Origin: an uncultured Pirellulaceae bacterium | GTDB taxonomy: Bacteria > Planctomycetota > Planctomycetia > Pirellulales > Pirellulaceae | Assembly: GCA_937981585.1 (NCBI GenBank) | Contig: CALJOA010000029.1 | Location: 1-60,799 of the forward strand | Direction of reading: 5' to 3' | DNA length: 60,799 bases | Shown: piece by piece, positions 1 to 8,890 of the stretch | Numbering within the stretch: the stretch's first letter is position 1 | Layout of the letters: each line of letters opens with the position of its first letter | Notes under the pieces: model-generated | What the model was told of the DNA's origin: nothing | Databases searched by the model: none | What the model saw: only the letters and a program-made list of their open reading frames with translations | Program-made: the position numbers and the translations under genes

Positions 1-210
1 AGCCGTGTTATTGCAGCTTGTTCACGGCTGGGACAGCCGTGCTACTCAACGAATCCAATTAGCAAAAACTAGCACTTGGATCTCGAGGTTTGAACAAGGC
101 GACTCCAATTGTGCTAAGGTTGAATAGCTACTCAAACTTAGTGATTGTATGTAGGTCGGGCGAATCACTCTTGCCCGACTCGAGTTTTACCTAATTGAAA
201 TGAAAGTGAA

Positions 211-272
211 GACAGGATTTACATGATCAACAAGATGTTGCGCGATCATTTCAATCATGTTTATCCTGTCTG
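211..272. repeat. Dispersed imperfect inverted repeat, family B copy 1
   Basis: The left arm begins gacaggatttacatgatc. The right arm, read on the other strand, gives gacaggataaacatgattg. A second copy lies at 58191-58257, about 58 kb away. Both are built from the same aggat/acatgat modules and both lie in intergenic DNA. Nothing else in bases 1-393 looks coding. The same stretch also holds two small hairpins: cacggct/agccgtg near 24-42 and gtcgggc/gcccgac near 153-177. Confidence 0.6.
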
Positions 273-393
273 AGACCACTGATTTATTCGACGGATTTTC
301 AGCATTCCCAAACACTCACAAGATCGAATGATTTAACAGGCAGGGGTCCCCGTTTTACGGAATTACCTTTCGCAGCGTGCTCAGTTTGAGTAG

Positions 394-1377
394 CTAACCA
401 GTGTTGGCAGCGAGTTTACACATCGAGCAATTTCGACATCCGGTCTTGGCTGCTGCTCGACAAGCCGCTGCTTTGGTGGCTTTTAACGCAGGTTTGAGCG
501 TTTTAAGGATTGGTAAAGCCGGAAATTTGCGGCCAGTTTTGGTTGGCTTTGCCGGATTCTCGGTTGAAGCGAGGGTCGAATTCTCTGATGACAGTTTGGT
601 TGATTCCAAAGTCGCCACCGACGCCGCAGTCAATTTTTTAACTGATTCAGCCGTCGCCACCGACGCCGCCATCTTTGGAGTTGCTGGAGCGACCGGTGGC
701 GTTGTTGAATCCGTTTTGCTTTTTTCTGCCACATCCACAAGTGGTCCTTGGTCAGCGGCCCAATCGTTCTCGCTCTCGTTAGCAGCTGTGGTCGGTTTTG
801 ATTTGCGCTTCTTCTTTCTGAGCGGCTGGGTGTCACGGCGATTTTCCCGTTTGGGCGCAATGCCGGTTAGGATTTCTACGGTCCACTCCAGCCTTCGCCA
901 AAAATTGATTCGCTCAAGAATTGCATTGAGCAGCGATGTCATGACGCAATAATACTGATTGTGGGGTTGTTTGTGGTGCAGCGAATGTTGCTTCTGGACT
1001 TGGATCAGCCCAGAATCTTTCATGAACGTCACGAAACCGTTTGTCTTTGACATGTGGTTCCAGCGGTGGATCTCGTTGCCAAAAGAAGCCATCAACAAGA
1101 TCGTGAACGTGTAGATCCCGCCAAGTCCGATCAGCCAAAGAGCGCCATACAACAACCCGCAAAAAGTCCATTGCAAAACGTTCCGCGAGAAGAATGTGCC
1201 TTCGCGGACCATCAGTTGAGGATCAACGTGATGCTCAATGTTGGGCTCGCAAATGAAGCTTCCGATCAACGGATAGTCTTCGAGGCAGTAAGTGTCTTCA
1301 AGCCAGTGGGCTAAACCTGTTACAAGATCCGCGACCCACAAGCAAACAAAAAATCCACCGATCAGTTTCAAAAACAT
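394..1377 (-). CDS. CarF/TMEM189-type lipid desaturase (plasmanylethanolamine desaturase family)
   Basis: A 327-residue membrane protein. The first ~175 residues match the lipid-desaturase family of bacterial CarF and animal TMEM189, which makes the vinyl-ether bond of plasmalogens. Visible are hydrophobic segments near 5-22, 68-82 and 85-99 and a histidine set typical of the family: GLAHW (H24), EHH (H49-50), EIHRWNH (H104, H108) and QKQHSLHHKQPHNQYY (H131, H134, H135, H139). Such histidines bind a di-iron centre in this family. Residues ~185-327 are a low-complexity Lys/Ala/Thr/Ser tail ending in a Cys-containing stretch (CRNCSMC), which is unusual for the family. The gene stands alone with no ether-lipid synthesis gene beside it. 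Family assignment is strong; the substrate is inferred. Confidence 0.85.
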   Translation of the reverse strand: MFLKLIGGFFVCLWVADLVTGLAHWLEDTYCLEDYPLIGSFICEPNIEHHVDPQLMVREGTFFSRNVLQWTFCGLLYGALWLIGLGGIYTFTILLMASFGNEIHRWNHMSKTNGFVTFMKDSGLIQVQKQHSLHHKQPHNQYYCVMTSLLNAILERINFWRRLEWTVEILTGIAPKRENRRDTQPLRKKKRKSKPTTAANESENDWAADQGPLVDVAEKSKTDSTTPPVAPATPKMAASVATAESVKKLTAASVATLESTKLSSENSTLASTENPAKPTKTGRKFPALPILKTLKPALKATKAAACRAAAKTGCRNCSMCKLAANTG

Positions 1378-1782
1378 CGTTTCACCATTTATCGCTCTGC
1401 AGACGACCCTTTTCGTAAAAACTGTTAGTTGCGATCCGTCCCAATGACTCTTTCGTGAACGCTTTCGAAAAGTCTTTAAGCAGGACCGATGCCAGTTCTG
1501 AAAAAAGAACTTGATGCAGAGGAAAATGTGTAAATAGCCGAGGTTTTACGTAGTTTTCGATTTCCAGTTCGAAATTCGATGCGCATAGAATGTCCATTGA
1601 ATGTACGAAATTTGCCATCGACGTTGACAACTCAAGCAAGACCGATGCCGCGAAACACTTCGGCGACCGTCGTTTCGGATGCGCGCCGGTTATGTTCGCG
1701 TTCTCACTGACGTTAATTTCACAGGCGGTTGCGTAATCAGGCAGCGAAAACGAATCCCAAACGAATCTCTCAACTGAGCACC
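1378..1782. other. Intergenic stretch with one doubtful small reading frame
   Basis: About 400 bases lie between the desaturase and the GT-C-like gene. On the minus strand an open frame (1382-1639 from a TTG, extendable upstream without an ATG) ends 4 nt before the desaturase ATG. Its translation shows no family I recognise and its only start is non-ATG near the 5' end, so I do not call it a gene. It could be a decayed upstream gene or a leader. Confidence 0.4.
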
Positions 1783-3549
1783 TCAGTCTCGATTGAGATT
1801 TCGATAGATGTCAACGAACTCTTTTTCGTCGACCTGGATTCCAGATTTCACCGGGGCCCACGACTCGTTGTTGGCAATCAGCTCGCGTATGCGAACCAAA
1901 TGATTGTTGATGGCGTTGTGGCCGAGCTTGAGCGGGATAGTCTTGGCAGACTCTCGATCGGGCATGATGAGGAAGTCGATTTGAGTTCCAGCTTCAGCGA
2001 CCATGCAGGCGATTTTTTCTTCGTCTGTTTCCCCAGCCAACATTTCCCAGTCCAGCGCCGCTGGACGCGCAAACGTTTGAATGCGTCTGATACTGACCCC
2101 GTCGATTACAACTGTTTTGAGATTAGGTTCGCTGTCGGGGCGATCAAAAATCAGGATTGAATAAAGAATGTTGGAGTCAATATTGGTGATCTGCACGACG
2201 CCATATCTCAGCTCCGTCTTATTCCTGGCCCGAGTATTTTCAACCATGGTGTCGATTACGAGTTGATGTGCCTGCATGGTACTGAACTCGTCTGGCGAGT
2301 GGCGTTTCCATCCTCGAGCGCAGGAAGCGGCGATACTCGTCAGGAGAAGAGCCCAACAAATACATGTAAGACGTTTGTCTTTGAGTACGTCGAGCTGTCT
2401 TAGGCAGGGAAGTGTGAAGAACAAAATCAACCCAAAAACCGACGGCATGCAAACAAAAGGATTGAGGCCGGCACGTCGGGCAACCATCAATACGACTGCG
2501 GCGATTCCAAGCCAACCGATTCTCCAATCGACATCAAAACTGCAAATCGCGCGTTTATACCAACCAAAGAGCGATTGTTTCTTCCAAGTTTCAATCGTGA
2601 TACCGCTCCACCAGAGGATCAGCAAAAACAGGATCGGTTCTCCAACACTGCGCTGAGCAAGCTTCCAGTGATGAAGAGCTTCGGATAACGGAATTTTCGC
2701 GTTGGCGTCGGTGTTCCAGTCGACGTAGTAGAACTTCAGGTATTCAAAATTGAGGATATAGAACCAACCAGCAACAACAACGACCAGCGTCGCCGAAATC
2801 GCGAGCCCACGAATTTTTTCAAATCGGTTTTCTGACTTCAGCAGCTCAAACAGAAAAAGCGGGCCGAGAGCGAAGATCAAATAGGCTGGTGCCGTTGCGC
2901 GGAACAAGCAACAGATGGCGGCCGACAAACCCAGCAGCACAAAATTCCAATCGGACGGACGTGACATGCTGCTTAAGTACCATACGGCCGCCAAGCCGAA
3001 CCCAAGAAACAGTGATAAATCCATTCGGAAATCGGAAAGTCCACCGTTCTCGAAGTAAAGACATTTCGCGGCCAGGAAAACAAGACATCCCGCCAGCGAC
3101 GAGGATATCGACAGGTCACGTATTGAAGACAGGTAATAGTACAAACTGGCGAGAAACAGAAAGAACAAACCGGACTGAATCCAGACCCCAACCATTCTGC
3201 TTGGCTCGACAAGCGGAGCGATAACGGCGGCAATGAGAAAAGGCAGGCAGTTGGTGTTACCCGAAAAACACGCCTTTTCCATCGACTCGTCCAAGCCCTC
3301 GTTTCGAGAGATCGTCATCACTTGGAAGAGTTTTTCGTTGTAGCTGAGCGAGTCGTAGGTTGGGCTGCGATGTTGATAGAGTTGCCGATTCAATTGGCAG
3401 CAATAAAGGCCCAGAAGAAGACAAGCCATCAAAAGTACCGCGTAGGGCATGGAAGCACCAGCTAGTGAGCGGTGCTGCTTCGGTGCCGCAGCCGAACCCG
3501 CCAGCGGAGAATCTGTTTCGAGTTGGGGTTCCGCCACGGAGGTTGCCAT
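1783..3549 (-). CDS. Multi-pass membrane protein, GT-C/GT39-like glycosyltransferase candidate
   Basis: A 588-residue integral membrane protein. After a ~35-residue soluble N-terminus comes a TM helix (about 36-51) and then a loop with acidic PTYDSLSYNE. This resembles the first extracytoplasmic loop of GT-C enzymes (ArnT/PMT type), where an Asp after TM1 is catalytic. Roughly ten further hydrophobic segments follow up to about residue 410, then a soluble C-terminal domain of ~170 residues. GT-C enzymes take sugars from polyprenyl-phosphate carriers. The neighbour at 3894-4937 is a GtrB/ArnC-type enzyme that makes such carriers, which supports the reading. A 345-bp repeat-filled gap separates the two. 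The fold assignment is moderate; no substrate can be named. Confidence 0.55.
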   Translation of the reverse strand: MATSVAEPQLETDSPLAGSAAAPKQHRSLAGASMPYAVLLMACLLLGLYCCQLNRQLYQHRSPTYDSLSYNEKLFQVMTISRNEGLDESMEKACFSGNTNCLPFLIAAVIAPLVEPSRMVGVWIQSGLFFLFLASLYYYLSSIRDLSISSSLAGCLVFLAAKCLYFENGGLSDFRMDLSLFLGFGLAAVWYLSSMSRPSDWNFVLLGLSAAICCLFRATAPAYLIFALGPLFLFELLKSENRFEKIRGLAISATLVVVVAGWFYILNFEYLKFYYVDWNTDANAKIPLSEALHHWKLAQRSVGEPILFLLILWWSGITIETWKKQSLFGWYKRAICSFDVDWRIGWLGIAAVVLMVARRAGLNPFVCMPSVFGLILFFTLPCLRQLDVLKDKRLTCICWALLLTSIAASCARGWKRHSPDEFSTMQAHQLVIDTMVENTRARNKTELRYGVVQITNIDSNILYSILIFDRPDSEPNLKTVVIDGVSIRRIQTFARPAALDWEMLAGETDEEKIACMVAEAGTQIDFLIMPDRESAKTIPLKLGHNAINNHLVRIRELIANNESWAPVKSGIQVDEKEFVDIYRNLNRD

Positions 3550-3663
3550 TTAGTTGTTATCTGGAAAATCAAGGTGTGGCAAACAAGCTACCCAATTCGG
3601 TTGCGGTCGCAAAGCATGGAAGTGGAAAAAAGCGTTTGGAAAAGCGTTTGGGTTAAACCGCTT

Positions 3664-3717
3664 TAGCAACTTCAGCCATTTGGGCGAGCCACGGCTAATG
3701 GCAGTTCAACCGTTGCT
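3664..3717. repeat. Family A inverted-repeat half (interrupted copy)
   Basis: Contains a variant of the family A left arm (cagccatttgggcgagcc) and loop (ggctaatggcagttcaacc). Instead of the right arm it runs straight into the family F element at 3718. The copy at 56282-56323 has the same arrangement, which suggests insertion of F into the loop of A. Confidence 0.5.
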
Positions 3718-3850
3718 AAGCCGCGTTTGATAGAGTCAAAGCATGAATTCTTGGGAGGGCGAAGCAGGGCTGAGCCAGCGACATCTGGCACTTTTAAGCT
3801 CAGCAGGAGCTTCGCCCTCCCTAGGAAGCAGTTTATAAAACGCGGCCTAG
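3718..3850. repeat. Family F inverted-repeat element (~133 bp), copy 1
   Basis: The ends are gccgcgtttgata and tataaaacgcggc, inverted relative to each other. The interior carries gggagggcgaag and cttcgccctccc, so it also folds on itself. A second copy in the opposite orientation lies at 56324-56456. No coding capacity; it resembles a MITE-like element. Confidence 0.65.
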
Positions 3851-3893
3851 TGTCAAAACGGTCCGAGAAACAAGTTGAAACCAGCCACAAAAA

Positions 3894-4937
3894 CTAACCA
3901 GCGCGACGTCGCCCAGACACCGACCGCTTGTGTCGAGCTGACTCTAGGGCGACCGAATCAGAGTGAGTCTGGCGGCCCACCAAATACTGTGGTCGCCGTT
4001 TGACTTCGTCGTAGATTCGTCCGATGTATTCTCCAAGAATCCCCATCCCGATCAATTGAAACCCGCACAAACCCAAAATCGCACAGCACAGCGTTGTGAA
4101 GCCGAGCGACGCTGTCTCCCAGCCAATCACGCGTTTGCAGACAAACCATGATGCCAGTAGAAATGAAGCGGCGCAGACTACGCAACCGATTCCGGTCAAC
4201 AATCGCAATGGCTTGTACGAGTACCCAAACACCGCATCCAACGCGTACGAGAACAGCCGGAAAAATGTTTGTTTCGGTTCGCCGCCGGCTCTTGGCGGAC
4301 GTTTGAACTTGACCATCGATTGTCGATAGCCAACCCAAGCCCGCAGTCCGGGGAAGAATCGGTGTGACTCGGGTAGTTGACAGATCGAGTCGGCTGCAAT
4401 CCGGTCGAGTAAACAAAAGGTTCCAGCGTTGGCTGGGATATTGGAGTCGGCAAGATAAGCAAAGCAACGATGGAAGGCTTTGAAAGCCATCCCGCGCAGG
4501 AAAGTTTCCTTGCGGCCCGTTCTCTGGGCGATAACGACTTGATCGCCAGTTTGCCAACGTTCGAACATTTTGGGGATCAACTCGGGAGGATCCTGAAGAT
4601 CGCCGTCCATAATGACGACACAGTCTCCGGAGCTGTGTTCCAGTCCAGCGAGAATCGCCGCCGGTTGGCCGAAGTTCCGCGAAAGCTCGATCAATGTCAC
4701 GTCGCCCCGAGCTGATGCGATGCCGATTGATTCCAGGTTGGAATCCGACTGGGCTGGGCAGATCGCATTGTCGGTCAGCCACTGAGCCGTTTCGTCTTGG
4801 CTACCATCGTCGACATAGATAATTCTGAATCGGACGCCGATTTCTTCACACGCGGCTATGACGCGCGTATGAAGTTGTTCAATAATTGCGATCTCATTGA
4901 ATACCGGAATCACGATACTAAGTTGTGTTTCGCCCAT
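3894..4937 (-). CDS. Family 2 glycosyltransferase, GtrB/ArnC/DPM1-like
   Basis: A 347-residue enzyme expected to move a sugar from a nucleotide donor to undecaprenyl phosphate on the cytoplasmic face of the membrane. The GT-A domain covers ~5-230: SIVIPVFNE at the start, YVDDGSQDET near 41-50 for nucleotide-sugar binding, the SRNFGQ motif, and MDGDLQDPPEL, the DXD-like metal motif of this subfamily. Two TM helices follow (about 245-265 and 278-300), then the conserved GEYIGRIYDEVKRRP segment. The order matches GtrB-type enzymes and the length is normal. It probably supplies the GT-C-like protein at 1783-3549. The ATG at 4937 opens directly into the domain. Confidence 0.88.
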   Translation of the reverse strand: MGETQLSIVIPVFNEIAIIEQLHTRVIAACEEIGVRFRIIYVDDGSQDETAQWLTDNAICPAQSDSNLESIGIASARGDVTLIELSRNFGQPAAILAGLEHSSGDCVVIMDGDLQDPPELIPKMFERWQTGDQVVIAQRTGRKETFLRGMAFKAFHRCFAYLADSNIPANAGTFCLLDRIAADSICQLPESHRFFPGLRAWVGYRQSMVKFKRPPRAGGEPKQTFFRLFSYALDAVFGYSYKPLRLLTGIGCVVCAASFLLASWFVCKRVIGWETASLGFTTLCCAILGLCGFQLIGMGILGEYIGRIYDEVKRRPQYLVGRQTHSDSVALESARHKRSVSGRRRAG

Positions 4938-5241
4938 GTCCGACTTTCAAATCCATTTGAAAATTGGTCAACAAATTGCAAAGAGTAGGCGCCAGCGAGC
5001 ACCCAAAGCCACTTGTAGATACAAAGTGGAAGCTGGGCAAGATCGAAGCGTTTCCCCAGGTTCGGAACCTAAGATTCGAATGTTTCGCTAGCGATAGACG
5101 CCGGATGTGGAGAAGCGATTAAGTGCGTTACATGTCCGACGCAAGCGGGGATTGGGGAACGGAAGGAATTGGAAGGAAAACCCCACTCGCATGCCCCTCG
5201 AGCTTGAACCGCGTCGACCGTGGTGTCGTGTATGGTGATTC
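4938..5241. other. Intergenic, nothing recognised
   Basis: About 300 bases upstream of the glycosyltransferase. I see no convincing gene, RNA or repeat here. Confidence 0.5.
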
Positions 5242-5586
5242 TTACCGGCGCGACGAAGACGCGAGGTTTGCGTGGCGTTTGCGGAACAGGTAGCGTACGC
5301 TGAGCCAATTGCGGCACATCAGCCGCGAGTTTCCGCAGCAGGAGCAGGAAAACGGACCAACCAACGCGCTCAGTCCAAACGTCATTCCGAGAATGTACGA
5401 AAACAACCACCGCCTTTTCGATTTGAGCGAATGATACTCAGGTCGGTTGCAGGAAAAGCAAAACATTTTGAACTTTTTCTTCTTGTTTTGAGAAGACGGT
5501 TCACGGTTTGAATTTGGTGCCTCAACCGGCGTGGTTTCCACCGAGCCAGCGGACGTCTGTTCGTAGTCGGGTGTGATGTTATCCAT
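5242..5586 (-). CDS. Small Cys-containing membrane protein, unknown function
   Basis: A 114-residue protein when started at the ATG at 5586, which has AGGT 6 nt upstream. A longer frame starting at 5652 is possible but runs into family C repeat sequence. Residues ~1-38 are polar, then comes a Lys-rich stretch followed by MFCFSC and, after a hydrophobic segment (YILGMTFGLSALVG), SCSCCG and a further Cys. The paired cysteines on either side of the membrane segment suggest metal or redox chemistry, but this is inference. The C-terminus is basic. I recognise no family. Confidence 0.5.
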   Translation of the reverse strand: MDNITPDYEQTSAGSVETTPVEAPNSNREPSSQNKKKKFKMFCFSCNRPEYHSLKSKRRWLFSYILGMTFGLSALVGPFSCSCCGNSRLMCRNWLSVRYLFRKRHANLASSSRR

Positions 5587-5655
5587 TGAGATACCTGCTT
5601 TGATGAATACAGTTGAGGTCCCGCGTTGCCACCAGTTTGTCGTTCGAGACAATTT

Positions 5656-5719
5656 GGTAACTCGACGCGTAAGCGAGGAATCTCATGTCAATCATCCCTC
5701 GCTAACGCGTCGGGTTACC
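5656..5719. repeat. Family C inverted repeat (imperfect, 5.6 kb copy)
   Basis: Arms of about 23 nt (ggtaactcgacgcgtaagcg on the left, cgctaacgcgtcgggttacc on the right) flank a 17-nt spacer. The arms match the perfect palindrome at 51286-51331. A family A element follows about 10 nt downstream. Confidence 0.7.
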
Positions 5720-5728
5720 ACCGATAGG

Positions 5729-5805
5729 TTGTGATTTTATTAGCCGTTTGGGCGATAGCCTCGGCTGAACTGCCATTAACCGGGCTATCGCCCAAACGGC
5801 TGATG
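5729..5805. repeat. Family A inverted repeat (complete)
   Basis: Left arm ttagccgtttgggcgatagc and right arm gggctatcgcccaaacggct surround a ~20-nt loop containing a ccattaacc motif. The same arms recur at 10470, 15200, 26805, 31267, 40296 and 51332. No coding content. With the family C copy just before it, it fills the gap between the small membrane protein and aconitase; the rest of 5806-5993 shows nothing recognisable. Confidence 0.75.
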
Positions 5806-5993
5806 TTGTGAAGGAACGTTTTGAAAAAATCACAGCCTCCGAGTGCGACCACCTGAACATTGTAGCACAAACGAATTATCGGCAAACGCCATAGCTAAAA
5901 GCACGGCGACTCACCCAAATTCACACTCATAGCAAGGCGCGCCAACACACGAGCGTTCGCTTTCAAGATCAGCTTTGTCTCGCCTTCTCAGGC

Positions 5994-8699
5994 TCACAGC
6001 AAATTTCGCAGGACTGTTTGCAGGATCCCACCGTTGCGGTAGTAATCCATTTCGACAGGGGTATCGATGCGAACAACGGCGTCGAACTCGACCGTCTTGC
6101 CGTCTGGCTTGTTGGCGACGACTTTGATCGTGGACCTGGGCTGGAGGCTGTCATCCAGGCCAGCAATATCAAACGTCTCGTTGCCTTCCAGGCCGACTGA
6201 TTTCCAATTCTGGCCTTCGGCAAACTCAAGCGGCAAAATTCCCATGCCGACCAAGTTGCTGCGGTGGATCCGTTCGTAGGTCGCCGCGATCACGGCTTTG
6301 ATCCCAAGCATCATGGTTCCTTTGGCGGCCCAGTCGCGGCTACTCCCGGTTCCGTACTCCGTGCCGGCCAATACGACCAACGGGATTCCATCTTCCTGGT
6401 ACTTCATGGAAGCGTCGTAGATCGACATTTGCTCGCCCGAAGGAATGTGTGTCGTAACGCCACCTTCAGTTCCTGGCGCGAGCAGGTTTCGAATTCGAAT
6501 GTTGGCAAACGTTCCGCGAACCATGACCCGGTCGTTTCCACGACGCGAACCGTAGCTGTTGAACTCGCGGGGGCTGACTTTGTTGTCTTGGAGGTACCTT
6601 CCGGCAGGACTGTCTTTGGCGATTGAACCGGCGGGAGAAATGTGATCCGTCGTCACGGTATCACCAAGCAACGCCAGGCACATCGCGCCCTTGATTGGCT
6701 CAATCGGAGTGACTTCGGGAGTCATCGTCGCAAGGAACGGAGGCTCTTGAATGTACGTACTCTCGTCGGACCACTCGTACAGAGCGCCTTCGCCGGTTTT
6801 GATCTTGTTCCACATCTCATTGGAATCAAAAGCGTTGGAGTATTGTTTCTGGAACATGTCAGCAGTCACGCTGGATTCCATTACATCGTCGACTTCTTCT
6901 TTCGTCGGCCAGATGTCTTTCAGATAAGCGTCTTTGCCGTCCTCGGTTTTACCAATCGGATCACTGGTCAAATCGATGTCCGTCGTTCCGGCCAACGCGT
7001 AGGCGACGACCAGCGGAGGGCTCGCCAGATAGTTGGCTTTGGTCATCGGGTTGATGCGACCTTCGAAGTTTCGGTTTCCACTGCTGACCGACGAAGCCAC
7101 CAATTCGCCCTTCGTGATCGCGGCTGAAACTGGTTCTGGCAACGGACCACTGTTTCCAATACACGATGTGCAGCCGTAGCCGACGGTGTGAAAGCCAAGC
7201 TTCTCAAACGACTCGGTCAGACCTGATTTGTCGAGGTAATCCGTAACAACCCGCGAACCAGGAGCGAGGCTCGTTTTGACATGTTGTGGAACGGCCAGTC
7301 CCATTTCAGAGGCTTTTTTGGCCAACAGTCCAGCCGCAATCATTACCGATGGGTTACTCGTGTTGGTGCAACTGGTGATCGCGGCGATCACGACACTGCC
7401 GTGAGCAATTTCACTGCTGTGTCCGTTGTTCTCGACCGTTGCCGTGCTGTCGAGTGCAGATTTGTCCAAGCCGAATCCGCTGAATCCGATCGGTGCCGAA
7501 AGCGAATCGTTGAACGCTTTCTGCATTCCAGAAAGTGCGATTCGATCTTGCGGTCGTTTCGGGCCGGCGAGTGATGGTTCGACCGTGCCGATGTCAAGCT
7601 TGAGCGTCCGCGTGTAATTTGGAGTTGGGGCATCCGCCGTCCAGAAAGTCCCCTGCTCTTTGGTGAACGCTTCGACCAATTCGACTTCTTCCTTGGTTCG
7701 TCCGGTTCGGCTGAGGTATTCAAGCGTAATCTCATCGATCGGGAAGAAGCCCATCGTCGCTCCGTATTCAGGAGCCATGTTGGCGATCGTTGCCCGGTCG
7801 GCAAGCGACATTGACTTAACGCCTTCGCCGAAGAACTCGACGAACTTTCCAACAACGCCCGCCGCACGAAGCTGCTGGGTCGCGGTGAGAACGAGGTCAG
7901 TCGCGGTCGTTCCGGGCTTTAGCTTTCCAACCAGTTCAAAACCGACGACTTCCGGGAGAAGCATGTAAATCGGTTGGCCGAGCATGGCGGCTTCGGCTTC
8001 GATTCCACCAACGCCCCAGCCGAGTACGCCCAAGCCGTTGATCATCGTCGTATGGCTGTCGGTTCCAACCAGCGTATCAGGAACCGCAACCGGACCGGCT
8101 TCGTCCTCGCGGATGAAAACGCACTTGGCCAGAAACTCAAGGTTGACCTGGTGGACAATCCCGACATTAGGAGGAACGACGCGGAAGTTGTCGAATGCCT
8201 TTTGCCCCCAACGAAGGAACTCGTAACGCTCACGGTTTCGCTTGAATTCAAGCTCAACGTTTAACGCCAACGCCGAGTTGCTGCCGAACTTGTCGACTTG
8301 GACTGAGTGATCGATGACCAAATCAACCGGGATCAGCGGATTGATCTTCTTGGCGTCACCGCCCAAACGAGCCATCGCCGATCGCATCGCAGCAAGATCG
8401 ACCACAGCGGGAACTCCGGTAAAGTCTTGCAGTACAACGCGAGCTGGCTTGTAGGGGATTTCGACTTTGGCTGGTGAGCTGGCATTCCAGCTTGCGAGGC
8501 TGTTGACGTCTTCTTCAGTTACGATGTTGCCGTCGCAGTTTCTGAGAACCGATTCGAGCAGGACGCGAATCGAGTAAGGCAGGCGGTCGATTTGTCCGAG
8601 GCCTTTTTTCTGAAGTTCGGACAGCCGAAAAAGACCGATGTCCTGTCCGGAGGCTTTGAAGGTATCGCGGGCGCCGAACGAATTAAATTTTGAACTCAT
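5994..8699 (-). CDS. acnA: Aconitate hydratase A
   Basis: A 901-residue aconitase that interconverts citrate and isocitrate in the TCA cycle. The three Fe-S cysteines of the family are present: C444 in TSCTNTS, and C510 and C513 in GYGCTSCIG. Other landmarks are [18 protein letters not shown] in the first half and the swivel-domain signatures [17 protein letters not shown] and [13 protein letters not shown] towards the C-terminus. The length fits the AcnA/IRP1 branch (about 890-910). I start at the ATG at 8699 because the product then begins like other AcnA proteins; an in-frame ATG at 8777 would add 26 residues with no family match. The S41 protease gene lies upstream on the same strand. Confidence 0.95.
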   Translation of the reverse strand: MSSKFNSFGARDTFKASGQDIGLFRLSELQKKGLGQIDRLPYSIRVLLESVLRNCDGNIVTEEDVNSLASWNASSPAKVEIPYKPARVVLQDFTGVPAVVDLAAMRSAMARLGGDAKKINPLIPVDLVIDHSVQVDKFGSNSALALNVELEFKRNRERYEFLRWGQKAFDNFRVVPPNVGIVHQVNLEFLAKCVFIREDEAGPVAVPDTLVGTDSHTTMINGLGVLGWGVGGIEAEAAMLGQPIYMLLPEVVGFELVGKLKPGTTATDLVLTATQQLRAAGVVGKFVEFFGEGVKSMSLADRATIANMAPEYGATMGFFPIDEITLEYLSRTGRTKEEVELVEAFTKEQGTFWTADAPTPNYTRTLKLDIGTVEPSLAGPKRPQDRIALSGMQKAFNDSLSAPIGFSGFGLDKSALDSTATVENNGHSSEIAHGSVVIAAITSCTNTSNPSVMIAAGLLAKKASEMGLAVPQHVKTSLAPGSRVVTDYLDKSGLTESFEKLGFHTVGYGCTSCIGNSGPLPEPVSAAITKGELVASSVSSGNRNFEGRINPMTKANYLASPPLVVAYALAGTTDIDLTSDPIGKTEDGKDAYLKDIWPTKEEVDDVMESSVTADMFQKQYSNAFDSNEMWNKIKTGEGALYEWSDESTYIQEPPFLATMTPEVTPIEPIKGAMCLALLGDTVTTDHISPAGSIAKDSPAGRYLQDNKVSPREFNSYGSRRGNDRVMVRGTFANIRIRNLLAPGTEGGVTTHIPSGEQMSIYDASMKYQEDGIPLVVLAGTEYGTGSSRDWAAKGTMMLGIKAVIAATYERIHRSNLVGMGILPLEFAEGQNWKSVGLEGNETFDIAGLDDSLQPRSTIKVVANKPDGKTVEFDAVVRIDTPVEMDYYRNGGILQTVLRNLL

Positions 8700-8890
8700 T
8701 GAATTGCTTTGTGCTTGAATGGCTGGCCGATTGTGCGTGTTTTCGCTTACTAAGATACCATTGTCCGGCTTCGACATTTACTGTCAACACGCCCGGTGGC
8801 TTTGGCTTGGCTGTTGGCCAACAAAAGAACTGTTGAAGAATGTCTTGGTAGCCGATGCCCAACGCACGAGGACAGTAGGTGACAGTAGGT

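Noticed and set aside
1382..1639. An 85-codon minus-strand frame just upstream of the lipid desaturase
   Set aside because: Only a non-ATG start and no recognisable family; kept as an intergenic note only.
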